NCBI GenBank assembly: GCA_021798635.1
Contig: JAJZGH010000300.1
Span: forward strand, 1 to 5,158
Source of the DNA: Planctomycetota bacterium
Lineage (GTDB): Bacteria > Planctomycetota > Phycisphaerae > WQYP01
Reading direction: 5' to 3'
Length of the DNA: 5,158 bases
The notes under the pieces were generated by a model. It worked only from the letters and a program-made list of their open reading frames with translations. It made no database searches and was not told the DNA's origin. The position numbers and the translations under genes were made by a program. Of the stretch, positions 1 to 4,696 are shown piece by piece (position 1 is the stretch's first letter; every line of letters begins with the position of its first letter).

Positions 1-30
1 GTCGTTACGCTCATCTGGGAACCCGTTATC

Positions 31-47
31 CGTCCGGCGAGCGGACG
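31..47. repeat. Short inverted repeat, 6-bp stem
   Basis: Arms cgtccg (31-36) and cggacg (42-47) are separated by gcgag. The cgtccggc word recurs at 71-78 in direct orientation. No T-run follows on either strand, so it is not an intrinsic terminator. Its function is unknown and it could be chance in GC-rich DNA. Confidence 0.3.
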
Positions 48-135
48 ATGTCAGGTTCTCCCGGATATCCCGTCCGGCCACACCGGAACGCTTAACACGT
101 CCCGATAAATCCGGCTCTGCGAGGCAAGACCTGCG

Positions 136-154
136 AATGTTCCACAAGAACATT
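136..154. repeat. Perfect 7-bp inverted repeat
   Basis: Arms aatgttc (136-142) and gaacatt (148-154) surround the 5-base centre cacaa. This geometry suits a dimeric repressor site or a small hairpin. No T-run follows and no promoter was found beside it, so the role is open. Confidence 0.35.
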
Positions 155-225
155 GCGACCGGCTTGCCCGAGATCACTCAGGTGGCGATGAACGACGGAA
201 TTTAACCGTTCATGCCGCGTGAAGC

Positions 226-241
226 AAAAACCCCGAAGGGG
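226..241 (-). terminator. Intrinsic terminator of rpsJ
   Basis: Read on the minus strand, a CCCC-TTCG-GGG(G) hairpin with a stable UUCG-type tetraloop is followed directly by TTTTT. It lies only a few bases after the rpsJ stop codon (248-250), with further weak GCAA/TTGC pairing outside the stem. This is a textbook Rho-independent terminator by position and form. It implies that the rpsJ transcript ends here rather than continuing into a ribosomal operon. Confidence 0.8.
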
Positions 242-247
242 CGTTGC

Positions 248-568
248 TTACGCTTTGATCTTTACGAACACGCCCGCGGGCACCACCAAGCGGTTTAAGG
301 CTTCAATGGTACGGGGGGTGGGTTCCATAATTTCAATCACCCGCTTATGGGTGCGGATTTCAAACTGTTCGCGGCTCTTTTTGTCAATATGCGGAGACCG
401 CAAAACAGTAAATTTTTCAATGCGCGTGGGCAGCGGAATCGGGCCAAACACCTTGGCGCTGGTCCGCTTTGCATGATCTACGATTTCCTTGGCCGAAGAG
501 TCCAACGCCCGGTGATCGTAGGCTTCCATACGGATGCGAATTCTTTCATGTGGGGCTGCTGCTGACAT
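248..568 (-). CDS. rpsJ: 30S ribosomal protein S10
   Basis: S10 (uS10) is a head protein of the small ribosomal subunit and, as NusE, also part of transcription antitermination complexes. The 106-aa product is full length for the family (about 100-110 aa). It carries the family hallmarks RIRMEAYDH near residues 10-18, [16 protein letters not shown] in the middle, then [19 protein letters not shown], and [13 protein letters not shown] near the C-terminus. The ATG is preceded by AGGA five bases upstream, which supports this start. A near-consensus promoter lies about 150 bp upstream and a terminator immediately downstream, so it looks monocistronic. In the usual order tuf precedes and rplC follows rpsJ; neither is visible here. 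The RIRMEAYDH and KIKA signatures remind me of PVC-group S10, but that is from memory. The identification as S10 is secure. Confidence 0.98.
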   Translation of the reverse strand: MSAAAPHERIRIRMEAYDHRALDSSAKEIVDHAKRTSAKVFGPIPLPTRIEKFTVLRSPHIDKKSREQFEIRTHKRVIEIMEPTPRTIEALNRLVVPAGVFVKIKA

Positions 569-708
569 ACTTATCCTGTCCGTTGTATCCGCTTTACCCG
601 CGTCTTTTCCAGTTCAATTCATGCTATAAACCAACATTTTACGCTGGGTTTACGCTGTAATTTCCACTTGCCCGTCCGGAGGATTTCATCCGCCGATCAA
701 AGCCAAGA
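569..708 (-). promoter_or_regulatory. Predicted 5' leader of rpsJ
   Basis: If transcription starts about 7 bases after the -10 box (near 708), the rpsJ mRNA has a leader of about 140 nt. On the transcript a hairpin can form at 677-695 (CGG-c-GGAT, loop gaa, ATCC-t-CCG). Closer to the gene, a 9-bp word is repeated in direct orientation with 11-bp spacing (638-646 and 649-657). The Shine-Dalgarno AGGA sits just before the ATG. Long leaders of ribosomal-protein genes often carry autoregulatory sites. I do not recognise a known one here, so regulation is inference. Confidence 0.4.
638..657. repeat. 9-bp direct repeat, 11-bp period
   Basis: tttacgctg occurs at 638-646 and again, perfectly, at 649-657, separated by gt. 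The 11-bp period is about one helical turn, which would place two identical protein contacts on the same DNA face. It lies inside the predicted rpsJ leader, downstream of the promoter. Confidence 0.5.
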
Positions 709-714
709 TTCGGT

Positions 715-742
715 AGTATACCGGTTTGCGGTTTCATGTCAA
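715..742 (-). promoter_or_regulatory. Strong sigma70-type promoter for rpsJ
   Basis: On the minus strand, TTGACA (737-742) is a perfect -35 box. It is followed after 16 bases by TATACT (715-720), a 5/6 match to TATAAT. AT-rich DNA (AAAGTATAT) lies just upstream of the -35 box, as in UP-element-like promoters. It points at rpsJ with no other gene between. This is the best promoter in the window and fits the high expression expected for a ribosomal protein. Confidence 0.8.
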
Positions 743-763
743 ATATACTTTAAAGCCAATAGC

Positions 764-776
764 AAAAGGGTGTCAC
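764..776 (+). repeat. Left arm of 13-bp inverted repeat
   Basis: aaaagggtgtcac here is repeated perfectly in inverse orientation at 1612-1624 (gtgacaccctttt). The two arms enclose the mntA-hepT module together with its promoter. The arm lies upstream of the candidate mntA -35 box. Confidence 0.55.
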
Positions 777-800
777 AGGCGAGATCAGGTTACGGTTATA

Positions 801-829
801 TTGAAATTCTATTCTCAATCGCCTACCAT
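801..829 (+). promoter_or_regulatory. Candidate promoter for mntA-hepT
   Basis: TTGAAA (801-806) matches the -35 consensus at 5/6. After a 17-base spacer comes TACCAT (824-829), a 4/6 match to the -10 box. This would start the transcript about 25 bases before the mntA ATG. The spacing is ideal but the -10 box is weak, so use is plausible rather than certain. Confidence 0.5.
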
Positions 830-859
830 CTGAACGAGTTTCGATAAGAAAGGATGCCC

Positions 860-1150
860 ATGCGACCGTCCCTTGTGCTCGACATTAAGCGAAGCGCCGT
901 GCGCGAAGCGGTCAGCCGCTTTCGCACGGCCAACCCGCGTGTCTTCGGCTCGGTGCTCCATGGCACCGACCAGGACGGCAGCGACCTCGATCTGCTGGTT
1001 GATGCGCTACCTGGTGCCACGTTATTGGATTTGGGCGGGTTGCTGGATGAGCTGGAATCGCAGCTCGGCATTCATGTTGATTTGCTGACACCCGGCGATC
1101 TGCCGCCGAAGTTCCGAGCCTTGGTGCTCGCGGAGGCACGGCCGGTATGA
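860..1150 (+). CDS. mntA: MNT-type nucleotidyltransferase antitoxin (MntA-like)
   Basis: This is a 96-aa minimal nucleotidyltransferase-fold protein. It carries GS-X10-DXD (G30-S31 ... D42-L43-D44, ending SDLDLLVD) and a third acidic residue at D74 in the strand IHVDLLTP, the expected metal-binding triad of an active enzyme. In characterised MntA-HepT pairs this protein AMPylates a tyrosine in the toxin's RX4HXY motif and so neutralises it. The length is normal for the family. I chose the ATG at 860 because AAAGGA (849-854) is spaced five bases from it. An ATG at 854 overlaps that Shine-Dalgarno and would add two residues. The stop TGA overlaps the hepT ATG (ATGA, 1147-1150), indicating translational coupling. 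All catalytic residues are present, so the antitoxin looks functional. The family assignment is strong; the antitoxin role follows from the partner gene. Confidence 0.9.
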   Translation: MRPSLVLDIKRSAVREAVSRFRTANPRVFGSVLHGTDQDGSDLDLLVDALPGATLLDLGGLLDELESQLGIHVDLLTPGDLPPKFRALVLAEARPV

Positions 1151-1500
1151 GCGAGAACCGTCTGACCGACTACATCGACCACATCCACCAAGCCGCAGCC
1201 GATGCATGCAGCTTTACGGCGGGGCTGGCCAAGGATGATTTCCTGGCAGATAAGCGCACCCAGTAGGCCGTTATCATGAACCTTAGCATCATCGGCGAGG
1301 CGGCCACCAAGCTGATGGACAGCCACCCCGATTTCACCGATGCGCACCCAGAGGTGCCGTGGCGGAGCATGCGCGGGATGCGCAACCGCATCGCCCACGG
1401 ATATTTCGATATCAACATTGATGTCGTGTGGGATACTGTGCAAACGGCGCTGCCTGAGTTACTTGGCCATCTAAATCGCGTGCGTCGAGGCAGCCAATGA
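1147..1500 (+). pseudogene. hepT: HEPN-domain RNase toxin (HepT-like), interrupted by an in-frame TAG
   Basis: The frame starts with an ATG overlapping the mntA stop and would encode 117 aa, a normal HepT length. Codon 40 (1264-1266) is TAG, directly after ADKRTQ. Reading continues in the same frame with AVIMNLSIIGEAATKL, the conserved core helix of the family, so this is a point nonsense change and not a frameshift. The HEPN catalytic motif RX4HXY is intact as R79-NRIA-H84-G-Y86. The tyrosine is the residue that MntA modifies in the studied system. Downstream WDTVQTALPELL is also family-like. The stop is one base from CAG (Gln). An ATG at 1276, nine bases after the TAG, could restart translation and give 74 aa containing the motif, with AGTAGG as a poor Shine-Dalgarno. 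The likeliest reading is an inactivated toxin beside an intact antitoxin. Readthrough, reinitiation or a sequencing error are alternatives. Confidence 0.85.
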
Positions 1501-1611
1501 ATCCATCCAAGTTAATCGCCCACGTGTTTGGTGGTTCACACAGTCCATCTTGGATTACATACCGCGTGGCGAGTTCTCAGGGCGGAGACCCATGAAAGCT
1601 GCGTCCGAAAC

Positions 1612-1624
1612 GTGACACCCTTTT
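1612..1624 (-). repeat. Right arm of 13-bp inverted repeat
   Basis: gtgacaccctttt is the exact reverse complement of 764-776. A near copy, tgtcaccctttt, follows in direct orientation at 1673-1684 (11 of 12 bases), so the hepT terminator lies between two related words. Confidence 0.55.
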
Positions 1625-1629
1625 ACCCT

Positions 1630-1649
1630 ACGGCTGCCCGCCGTTTTTT
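1630..1649 (+). terminator. Intrinsic terminator after the mntA-hepT module
   Basis: On the plus strand the stem ACGGC / GCCGT closes a 5-base loop (tgccc) and runs directly into six Ts (1644-1649). It lies about 130 bp after the hepT stop and before the convergent gene ending at 1674. The stem is short, so efficiency is uncertain, but form and place fit a Rho-independent terminator. Confidence 0.55.
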
Positions 1650-1673
1650 GACCAACCTTGGAATCGACGGATG

Positions 1674-2207
1674 TCACCCTTTCGAGTTCCACCTTTTCGG
1701 CTGCCAATTTACAAAATGTGCCATAAGCTCAGAGGCTGCCTTATCCTTGGCACAATCGAGAAAAAAATCGCCGTCGTGGTCGATCCAGGTCACTGGGAAG
1801 TTGCTTCCCGCAACCAGAAAAATGTCATCATCCACGCACCACTGTATGGTAACCCAAAGGAGCAATACGGCCGGTAAAACCGGGCGGTCAGAAGTTTCGC
1901 AAAGGACGGCTCCCTGGGCCAGAGGGAGACCAAGCTTTTCCAATCCTCGAATTATGCCTCCGTAGCAATGGAGGTCTCGCTGGTTCGGCACCCAACTTCC
2001 GGATCTGCGCCAGATCCACAGAGCCGTCGCAGATTCATAGAGCCTCAACACCATGGCGAGCACTCGCGCTATGTTCCCAATATCCCCCGGAATTGGGAGC
2101 TTTATCCCGTTTCCCCGTTGGAATCCAATTATGCGGGGATCGGGATAGCGCGTGTCGAAGCTGACGCCCATTTCCGTTAACCGCTCCACAAAGATGCTTT
2201 TGTCCAT
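1674..2207 (-). CDS. Hypothetical protein, possible orphan immunity-type protein
   Basis: This 177-aa protein belongs to no family I can name. It is soluble, with alternating hydrophobic segments (ALWIWRRSGSW at 62-72, LPAVLLLWVTIQWCVDDDIFLV at about 111-132), an acidic end to its core (WIDHDGDFFLDC, 141-152) and many tryptophans. No signal peptide or membrane helix is evident. I place the start at the ATG at 2207 (MDKSIFVERL). The frame is open upstream to a GTG at 2297 that overlaps the TGA of the DUF4279-like gene (GTGA), and another ATG lies at 2252. The Shine-Dalgarno for 2207 (GGTG) is weak, so the start is unsure. It follows the DUF4279-like gene by 86 nt on the same strand and is probably co-transcribed with it. 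Size and context resemble immunity proteins of polymorphic toxin loci, but this is inference and no toxin is present. Confidence 0.7.
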   Translation of the reverse strand: MDKSIFVERLTEMGVSFDTRYPDPRIIGFQRGNGIKLPIPGDIGNIARVLAMVLRLYESATALWIWRRSGSWVPNQRDLHCYGGIIRGLEKLGLPLAQGAVLCETSDRPVLPAVLLLWVTIQWCVDDDIFLVAGSNFPVTWIDHDGDFFLDCAKDKAASELMAHFVNWQPKRWNSKG

Positions 2208-2293
2208 AATCTGCACCAGCCAACCCCTTATGAAAATTTCCAAAGCTACCATCTTTACGAGTGTGCCTGAAATCCACGTCCCGGACGCCGGTA

Positions 2294-2740
2294 TCACGTT
2301 TGGGCATTCTTTGAGCCTTCTTCGTCGGTGGAAGTCGCGTAGACAGCCACGGTCAGGTCGATCCCAACCTCGCCGAGCCTTTTCAGGTAGTCACTCGGAA
2401 TCGCCAGCGTGTGGCAGAAGAATGGTGCCATGACGCCAATGTTCAGGTCGATCCGCACATCCGCAGGCAGCCGTGACCGATCATGCAACTCTTCGATCGG
2501 AAATATCTTCAGCAGGGCACCGATATGCTCTGCAATTGGTGCCGAACTGAGGCAACCTGAGTCGAGCCGCCAGATCGTCATCGACCAGACACCCCCACGT
2601 GCTCGCGAGCTACCTCTCTCGTGCGAGATGGCGCAGGTAGGCTCCATCCCCAGTGCCATGGAAAGCTGCCCGATCGTCGCAGAGACTGAAACCACATCAA
2701 CCGATACCAGAAGATCAAGATCGTCCTCGTGTTCAGACAT
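2294..2740 (-). CDS. DUF4279-like protein
   Basis: The 148-aa product matches what I know of DUF4279. An N-terminal strand region is followed by a G-MEPT turn (residues 31-35, where the family has a short 'GLEPT'-type motif), a GGVWSM strand (49-54), a helix around AEHIGALLKIF (70-80), a central strand region, and the typical C-terminal IPSDYLKRLGEVGIDLTVAVYA (about 114-136, 'sites for leading a helix, then strand'). The ATG has an excellent Shine-Dalgarno, GAGGAA, six bases upstream. DUF4279 proteins are small and cytoplasmic. Their biochemical role is unknown to me, and some lie in toxin-immunity neighbourhoods. The downstream gene on the same strand begins after 86 nt, or overlaps by four bases if its GTG is used. 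The family call is from memory of the pattern and was not searched. Confidence 0.8.
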   Translation of the reverse strand: MSEHEDDLDLLVSVDVVSVSATIGQLSMALGMEPTCAISHERGSSRARGGVWSMTIWRLDSGCLSSAPIAEHIGALLKIFPIEELHDRSRLPADVRIDLNIGVMAPFFCHTLAIPSDYLKRLGEVGIDLTVAVYATSTDEEGSKNAQT

Positions 2741-2749
2741 ACCGGTTCC

Positions 2750-2902
2750 TCAATTGCAAACATGTTCCACGCTCACGGTACGGCCTCCAGCCGCAGAGCC
2801 CGCCGTCGGTGAACAGGATACCGCCCATTGCATGTACCTGTTTTCCGGTTTCCCAACCCAAACCCGCCCCGGAATGCCACCGCCGCAGGGTTCACAATCC
2901 AT
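2750..2902 (-). CDS. Doubtful 50-codon frame ahead of the DUF4279-like gene
   Basis: An ATG at 2902 opens 50 codons beginning MDCEPCGGGIPGRVWVGKP and ending VSVEHVCN. The stop TGA (2750-2752) overlaps the GAGGAA Shine-Dalgarno of the DUF4279-like gene. That arrangement would suit translational coupling or the tail of an older upstream gene. It has a CxxC pair near the start and a third and fourth cysteine later. No good Shine-Dalgarno precedes the ATG, and a TAG lies two codons upstream. It matches no family I know. It could be a small protein, the remnant of a toxin C-terminus, or chance. Confidence 0.25.
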   Translation of the reverse strand: MDCEPCGGGIPGRVWVGKPENRYMQWAVSCSPTAGSAAGGRTVSVEHVCN

Positions 2903-2904
2903 AG

Positions 2905-2950
2905 TCTAGCTGCGTCCGCGTTTCGCTTCTCGCCCAACTCGCTCTATTGG
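2905..2950 (-). repeat. 3'-flank repeat, copy A (behind the secreted protein gene)
   Basis: tctagctgcgtccgcgtttc and the following seven bases (2905-2931) match 4612-4638 at 23 of 27 positions. The word aactcgctctattgg (2936-2950) matches aactccgctctattgg (4681-4696) with one indel. In both copies the CTA within 'ctattgg' is the stop codon (TAG on the minus strand) of the gene to the right. The intervening sequence differs in length, about 5 bases here against 42 in copy B. Confidence 0.6.
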
Positions 2951-4023
2951 CCACCGTTCAGATGCTGTCCTGTTCTCGGCAAGGCCGTCCCCTTATCGTG
3001 AATATCGGCCCTTGCACGGCCCGCCGGGCCGCCCTTGCGATCCCCGGTCCGAATCCCCGCCCACCGCTCAAATTTCTTAATCGCCACTTGGTCCGCCGCC
3101 GACCCGTGGCCCTTTTTATTGAGGCGTGGCCCCATATTGTTTACGGGCAGGATCAGCTTCGCCAAGGCTTTCGCGAATGGCTCCGTTTTTATCTTAAATC
3201 CCGCTGCACGCAATTTGGCAACGCCTCCGTGGATGGGCATTTTTATGACCGCTCTGCCCGTGTGTATAAGAGAAAACCGCTCAGAAAAGGTCGTGGTACT
3301 GTATACGGAATTGGGGTCGCTCTGAGCGGCCCCAAACTTTCCTGGCGTGAAGGCCACGGCCGCTGCGGAAACGGGAAAGATTGAGCCAACCCAGGGAAGC
3401 TGATTCAGAGTTGCCGCCGTTCGCAGGATGCCACCGTGACAAGGACCAGAGGCATTCAAGCGCAGTGGCGACGGGCAATATCGAAGCCGCATCGGGCCGC
3501 CAATCATATCTGGCGACAAAATACCGCCGGGTTCAAACAACACGTTGACGCTTCCCTCCACAAGCATCAGACTGAATCCCATCTTGCCCTTCTGTTGGCC
3601 AAACGTCAGGCGAAGCCCGTTAGCAGGAGCGAGCCACACGGTCGACGGATGTGCAGTATCGAGCATGGCGCTAAATGTGTGGCCGTTCGCGGTTATGCTG
3701 TATGCTGGAATTCCATTGAATAATCCGGATATCACGCAAGTGTCACCTGAAGCGTAAATCCCTGCCGATCGCACCGAGCTTTCGCCGACGGCCCCGCCGG
3801 GCGGCCGTATCACAACATGCAAGCGAAACCTCAAGGAAAACGCATTTCTCGCTCGCGAGCCATCAAAGGCGAGTTCTCCATGCGGGCTCGACAACGCCCA
3901 GATCACATGGAGGAACTTTGAAACAGCGGGACCGGTCGGCCTCGCCGGGGCTGCGGTGACTGTGGCGCTTGCCGCAACTGCCACCAAGCAACACCCGGAA
4001 ATCGCGCCAAAACGTTTGATCAT
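2944..4023 (-). CDS. Exported protein of unknown function
   Basis: The 359-aa product begins with a Sec signal peptide: MIKRFG, then a hydrophobic core (about 11-22) and a likely signal peptidase I site after VTA-A (24-25). The cysteines at 11-12 precede the hydrophobic core, so it is not a normal lipoprotein. The mature part looks beta-rich, with hydrophobic/polar alternation such as AFSLRFRLHVVIRP (61-74), GLRLTFGQQ (136-144) and FSLMLVEGSVNVLFEPGG (150-167). It has three mature cysteines (96, 183, 195). The last 60 residues are Gly/Lys/Arg-rich and probably disordered. The ATG is preceded by AGGAG seven bases upstream, a clear start. A LolA-like or other periplasmic beta fold is conceivable, but I recognise no family. 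I see no convincing promoter in the upstream repeat-rich DNA. It ends 41 bp before the doubtful small frame. Confidence 0.85.
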   Translation of the reverse strand: MIKRFGAISGCCLVAVAASATVTAAPARPTGPAVSKFLHVIWALSSPHGELAFDGSRARNAFSLRFRLHVVIRPPGGAVGESSVRSAGIYASGDTCVISGLFNGIPAYSITANGHTFSAMLDTAHPSTVWLAPANGLRLTFGQQKGKMGFSLMLVEGSVNVLFEPGGILSPDMIGGPMRLRYCPSPLRLNASGPCHGGILRTAATLNQLPWVGSIFPVSAAAVAFTPGKFGAAQSDPNSVYSTTTFSERFSLIHTGRAVIKMPIHGGVAKLRAAGFKIKTEPFAKALAKLILPVNNMGPRLNKKGHGSAADQVAIKKFERWAGIRTGDRKGGPAGRARADIHDKGTALPRTGQHLNGGQ

Positions 4024-4098
4024 AAGAAAACTCCTGCTAAGCGCCGAATATCTCCCGCTCCATTTGACCGGCGCGGATCGGGGGAAGTACAGCTGCGG

Positions 4099-4128
4099 CT
4101 TCGTGTCTTTGTGCCGTTGTGGTGAAAT
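4099..4128 (+). repeat. Possible dispersed-repeat word
   Basis: The sequence cttcgtgtctttgtgccg continuing to gtggtgaaat (30 bases) resembles a word I have seen scattered between genes in planctomycete, verrucomicrobial and related genomes, often read as spurious 'LCVFVV'-type peptides. Only one copy lies in this window, so dispersal cannot be shown here. Confidence 0.4.
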
Positions 4129-4207
4129 TGTTCGTTCAATGCAACCATAAGCCTGCCCATAAGGCCAATTCTTTCAAAGCATAGATTCTAACCGGCCCAA
4201 CGCGGAT

Positions 4208-4237
4208 CGCGAAGCGACAACACGCAAAGCGACAACA
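4208..4237 (+). repeat. 15-bp tandem duplication
   Basis: cgcgaagcgacaaca (4208-4222) is followed at once by cgcaaagcgacaaca (4223-4237), identical at 14 of 15 positions. It lies in non-coding DNA and looks like a recent slippage duplication or part of a repeat element. Confidence 0.6.
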
Positions 4238-4276
4238 TGGGGCGTGGCAATATTTCCGGGCGAGCGGCGAGATCGA

Positions 4277-4315
4277 CGGCATCAATGCCGGCGCCAAGAG
4301 AATGGTTCCTCTTGG
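4277..4315. repeat. Two adjacent inverted repeats
   Basis: cggcat-ca-atgccg (4277-4290) is a near-palindrome with a 6-bp stem. Right beside it, ccaagag (4294-4300) and ctcttgg (4309-4315) form a 7-bp stem around an 8-base loop. No T-run follows on either strand, so these are not standard terminators. Two stems side by side suggest a structured repeat element or RNA, but this is not proven. Confidence 0.4.
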
Positions 4316-4572
4316 AAACTCGCACTCCAGTGGCCCGCCCGGATTTATTGCTACGCCCACAACATGGGAGCTACATCCGCAAGAATAATTGCATCGCATC
4401 CTCCGCCCAGCGCTGTGTCCCAGCAGGATTCCAGCCCCTCCTGCCCCACACGACCTCGCCGCGTACCCCAATTTTCTGCTGCCTCCAGGCAACGCCATAT
4501 CGTCCATCGCCTCCCTCAAGCTGTCCGAGGAGCGCATACGGAAGTCGCAGAGTGTGGAATCCAAGCGTTTAT

Positions 4573-4594
4573 CCGCGTAATCCGCGGTCTTTTT
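4573..4594 (+). terminator. Terminator-like hairpin in repeat DNA
   Basis: ccgcg (4573-4577) pairs with cgcgg (4583-4587) around taatc, followed by tcttttt. In form it is a weak plus-strand intrinsic terminator, but no plus-strand gene precedes it. The word atccgcgtaatccgcgg is of a kind common in intergenic repeats of PVC-type genomes, so it may be a repeat rather than a working terminator. Confidence 0.3.
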
Positions 4595-4611
4595 ACAGCC
4601 AAGTTTTGAAT

Positions 4612-4696
4612 TCTAGCTACGTCTCCGTTTCACTTCTCTAATGCTCCCAAGCCTGTCTGCTCTACTGTCTACTCCCTGAAAACTCCGCTCTATTGG
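4612..4696 (-). repeat. 3'-flank repeat, copy B (behind the WYL-like gene)
   Basis: This is the counterpart of 2905-2950. The first 27 bases (4612-4638) match at 23 positions, and aactccgctctattgg (4681-4696) matches with one indel. Both copies sit immediately after a minus-strand stop codon. Copy B has about 37 more bases between the conserved blocks, rich in tctgctctactgtctac-type words. Confidence 0.6.

Larger units (their letters stand above)
1..225. other. Left-edge region with no convincing gene
   Basis: I see no recognisable protein or RNA here. One plus-strand frame is open from base 2 to a TAA at 203-205 and could be the tail of a gene entering from the left. Its translation is Arg/Ser-rich and matches no family I know, and an open stretch of this length is unremarkable in GC-rich DNA. 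If rpsJ headed a classical S10 operon, the start of rplC (L3) would be expected here on the minus strand. I do not see it. The stretch contains two short inverted repeats (31-47 and 136-154) and a repeated ccgtccggc word near 30-38 and 70-78. Confidence 0.4.
4024..4689. other. 666-bp intergenic stretch, repeat-rich, no trusted gene
   Basis: Open frames exist on both strands (for example 4136-4564 minus and 4237-4641 plus). Their translations are low-complexity (runs such as CCRFACCRFAIR), overlap one another, and have no Shine-Dalgarno or family resemblance. What is visible is a word at 4099-4128 of the 'cttcgtgtctttgtg...gtggtgaaat' kind, a 15-bp tandem duplication, two hairpins, a terminator-like hairpin and copy B of the 3'-flank repeat. 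The stretch may carry the promoter of the exported-protein gene, but I could not pick one. Confidence 0.5.

Noticed and set aside
606..633. tRNA-like gttcaattc with a nearby acca
   Set aside because: The flanking bases cannot form a T-stem or an acceptor stem.
1264..1266. TAG as a reassigned sense codon
   Set aside because: Two other genes in the window (ending at 2944 and 4690) use TAG as their stop, so reassignment is unlikely.
1528..1965. 145-codon plus-strand frame opposite the 177-aa gene
   Set aside because: It crosses the terminator hairpin and flank repeat, has no Shine-Dalgarno, and its sequence is less protein-like than the minus-strand frame.
2409..2909. 166-codon plus-strand frame opposite the DUF4279-like gene
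   Set aside because: It is antisense to a gene with a strong Shine-Dalgarno and family resemblance, and its translation is Ser/Pro/Arg-rich.
3985..4023. Lipoprotein box (ISGC) at the N-terminus of the exported protein
   Set aside because: The cysteine comes before the hydrophobic core, the opposite of a real lipobox, so a signal peptidase I site fits better.
4017..4170. Minus-strand frame ending in an ATGA overlap with the exported-protein start
   Set aside because: It runs through the dispersed-repeat word (HHNGTKTRS) and has no Shine-Dalgarno. The overlap is probably chance.
4136..4564. 142-codon minus-strand frame in the long gap
   Set aside because: Low-complexity Cys/Arg/Ala-rich translation partly made by the tandem duplication, no Shine-Dalgarno, no family resemblance, and an equally long competing frame on the other strand.
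4237..4641. 134- and 121-codon plus-strand frames in the long gap
   Set aside because: Translations are Pro/Arg/Ser-rich and run into repeat words (FIRVIRGLFT, SSYVSVSLL). These are typical of non-coding repeats read as protein.
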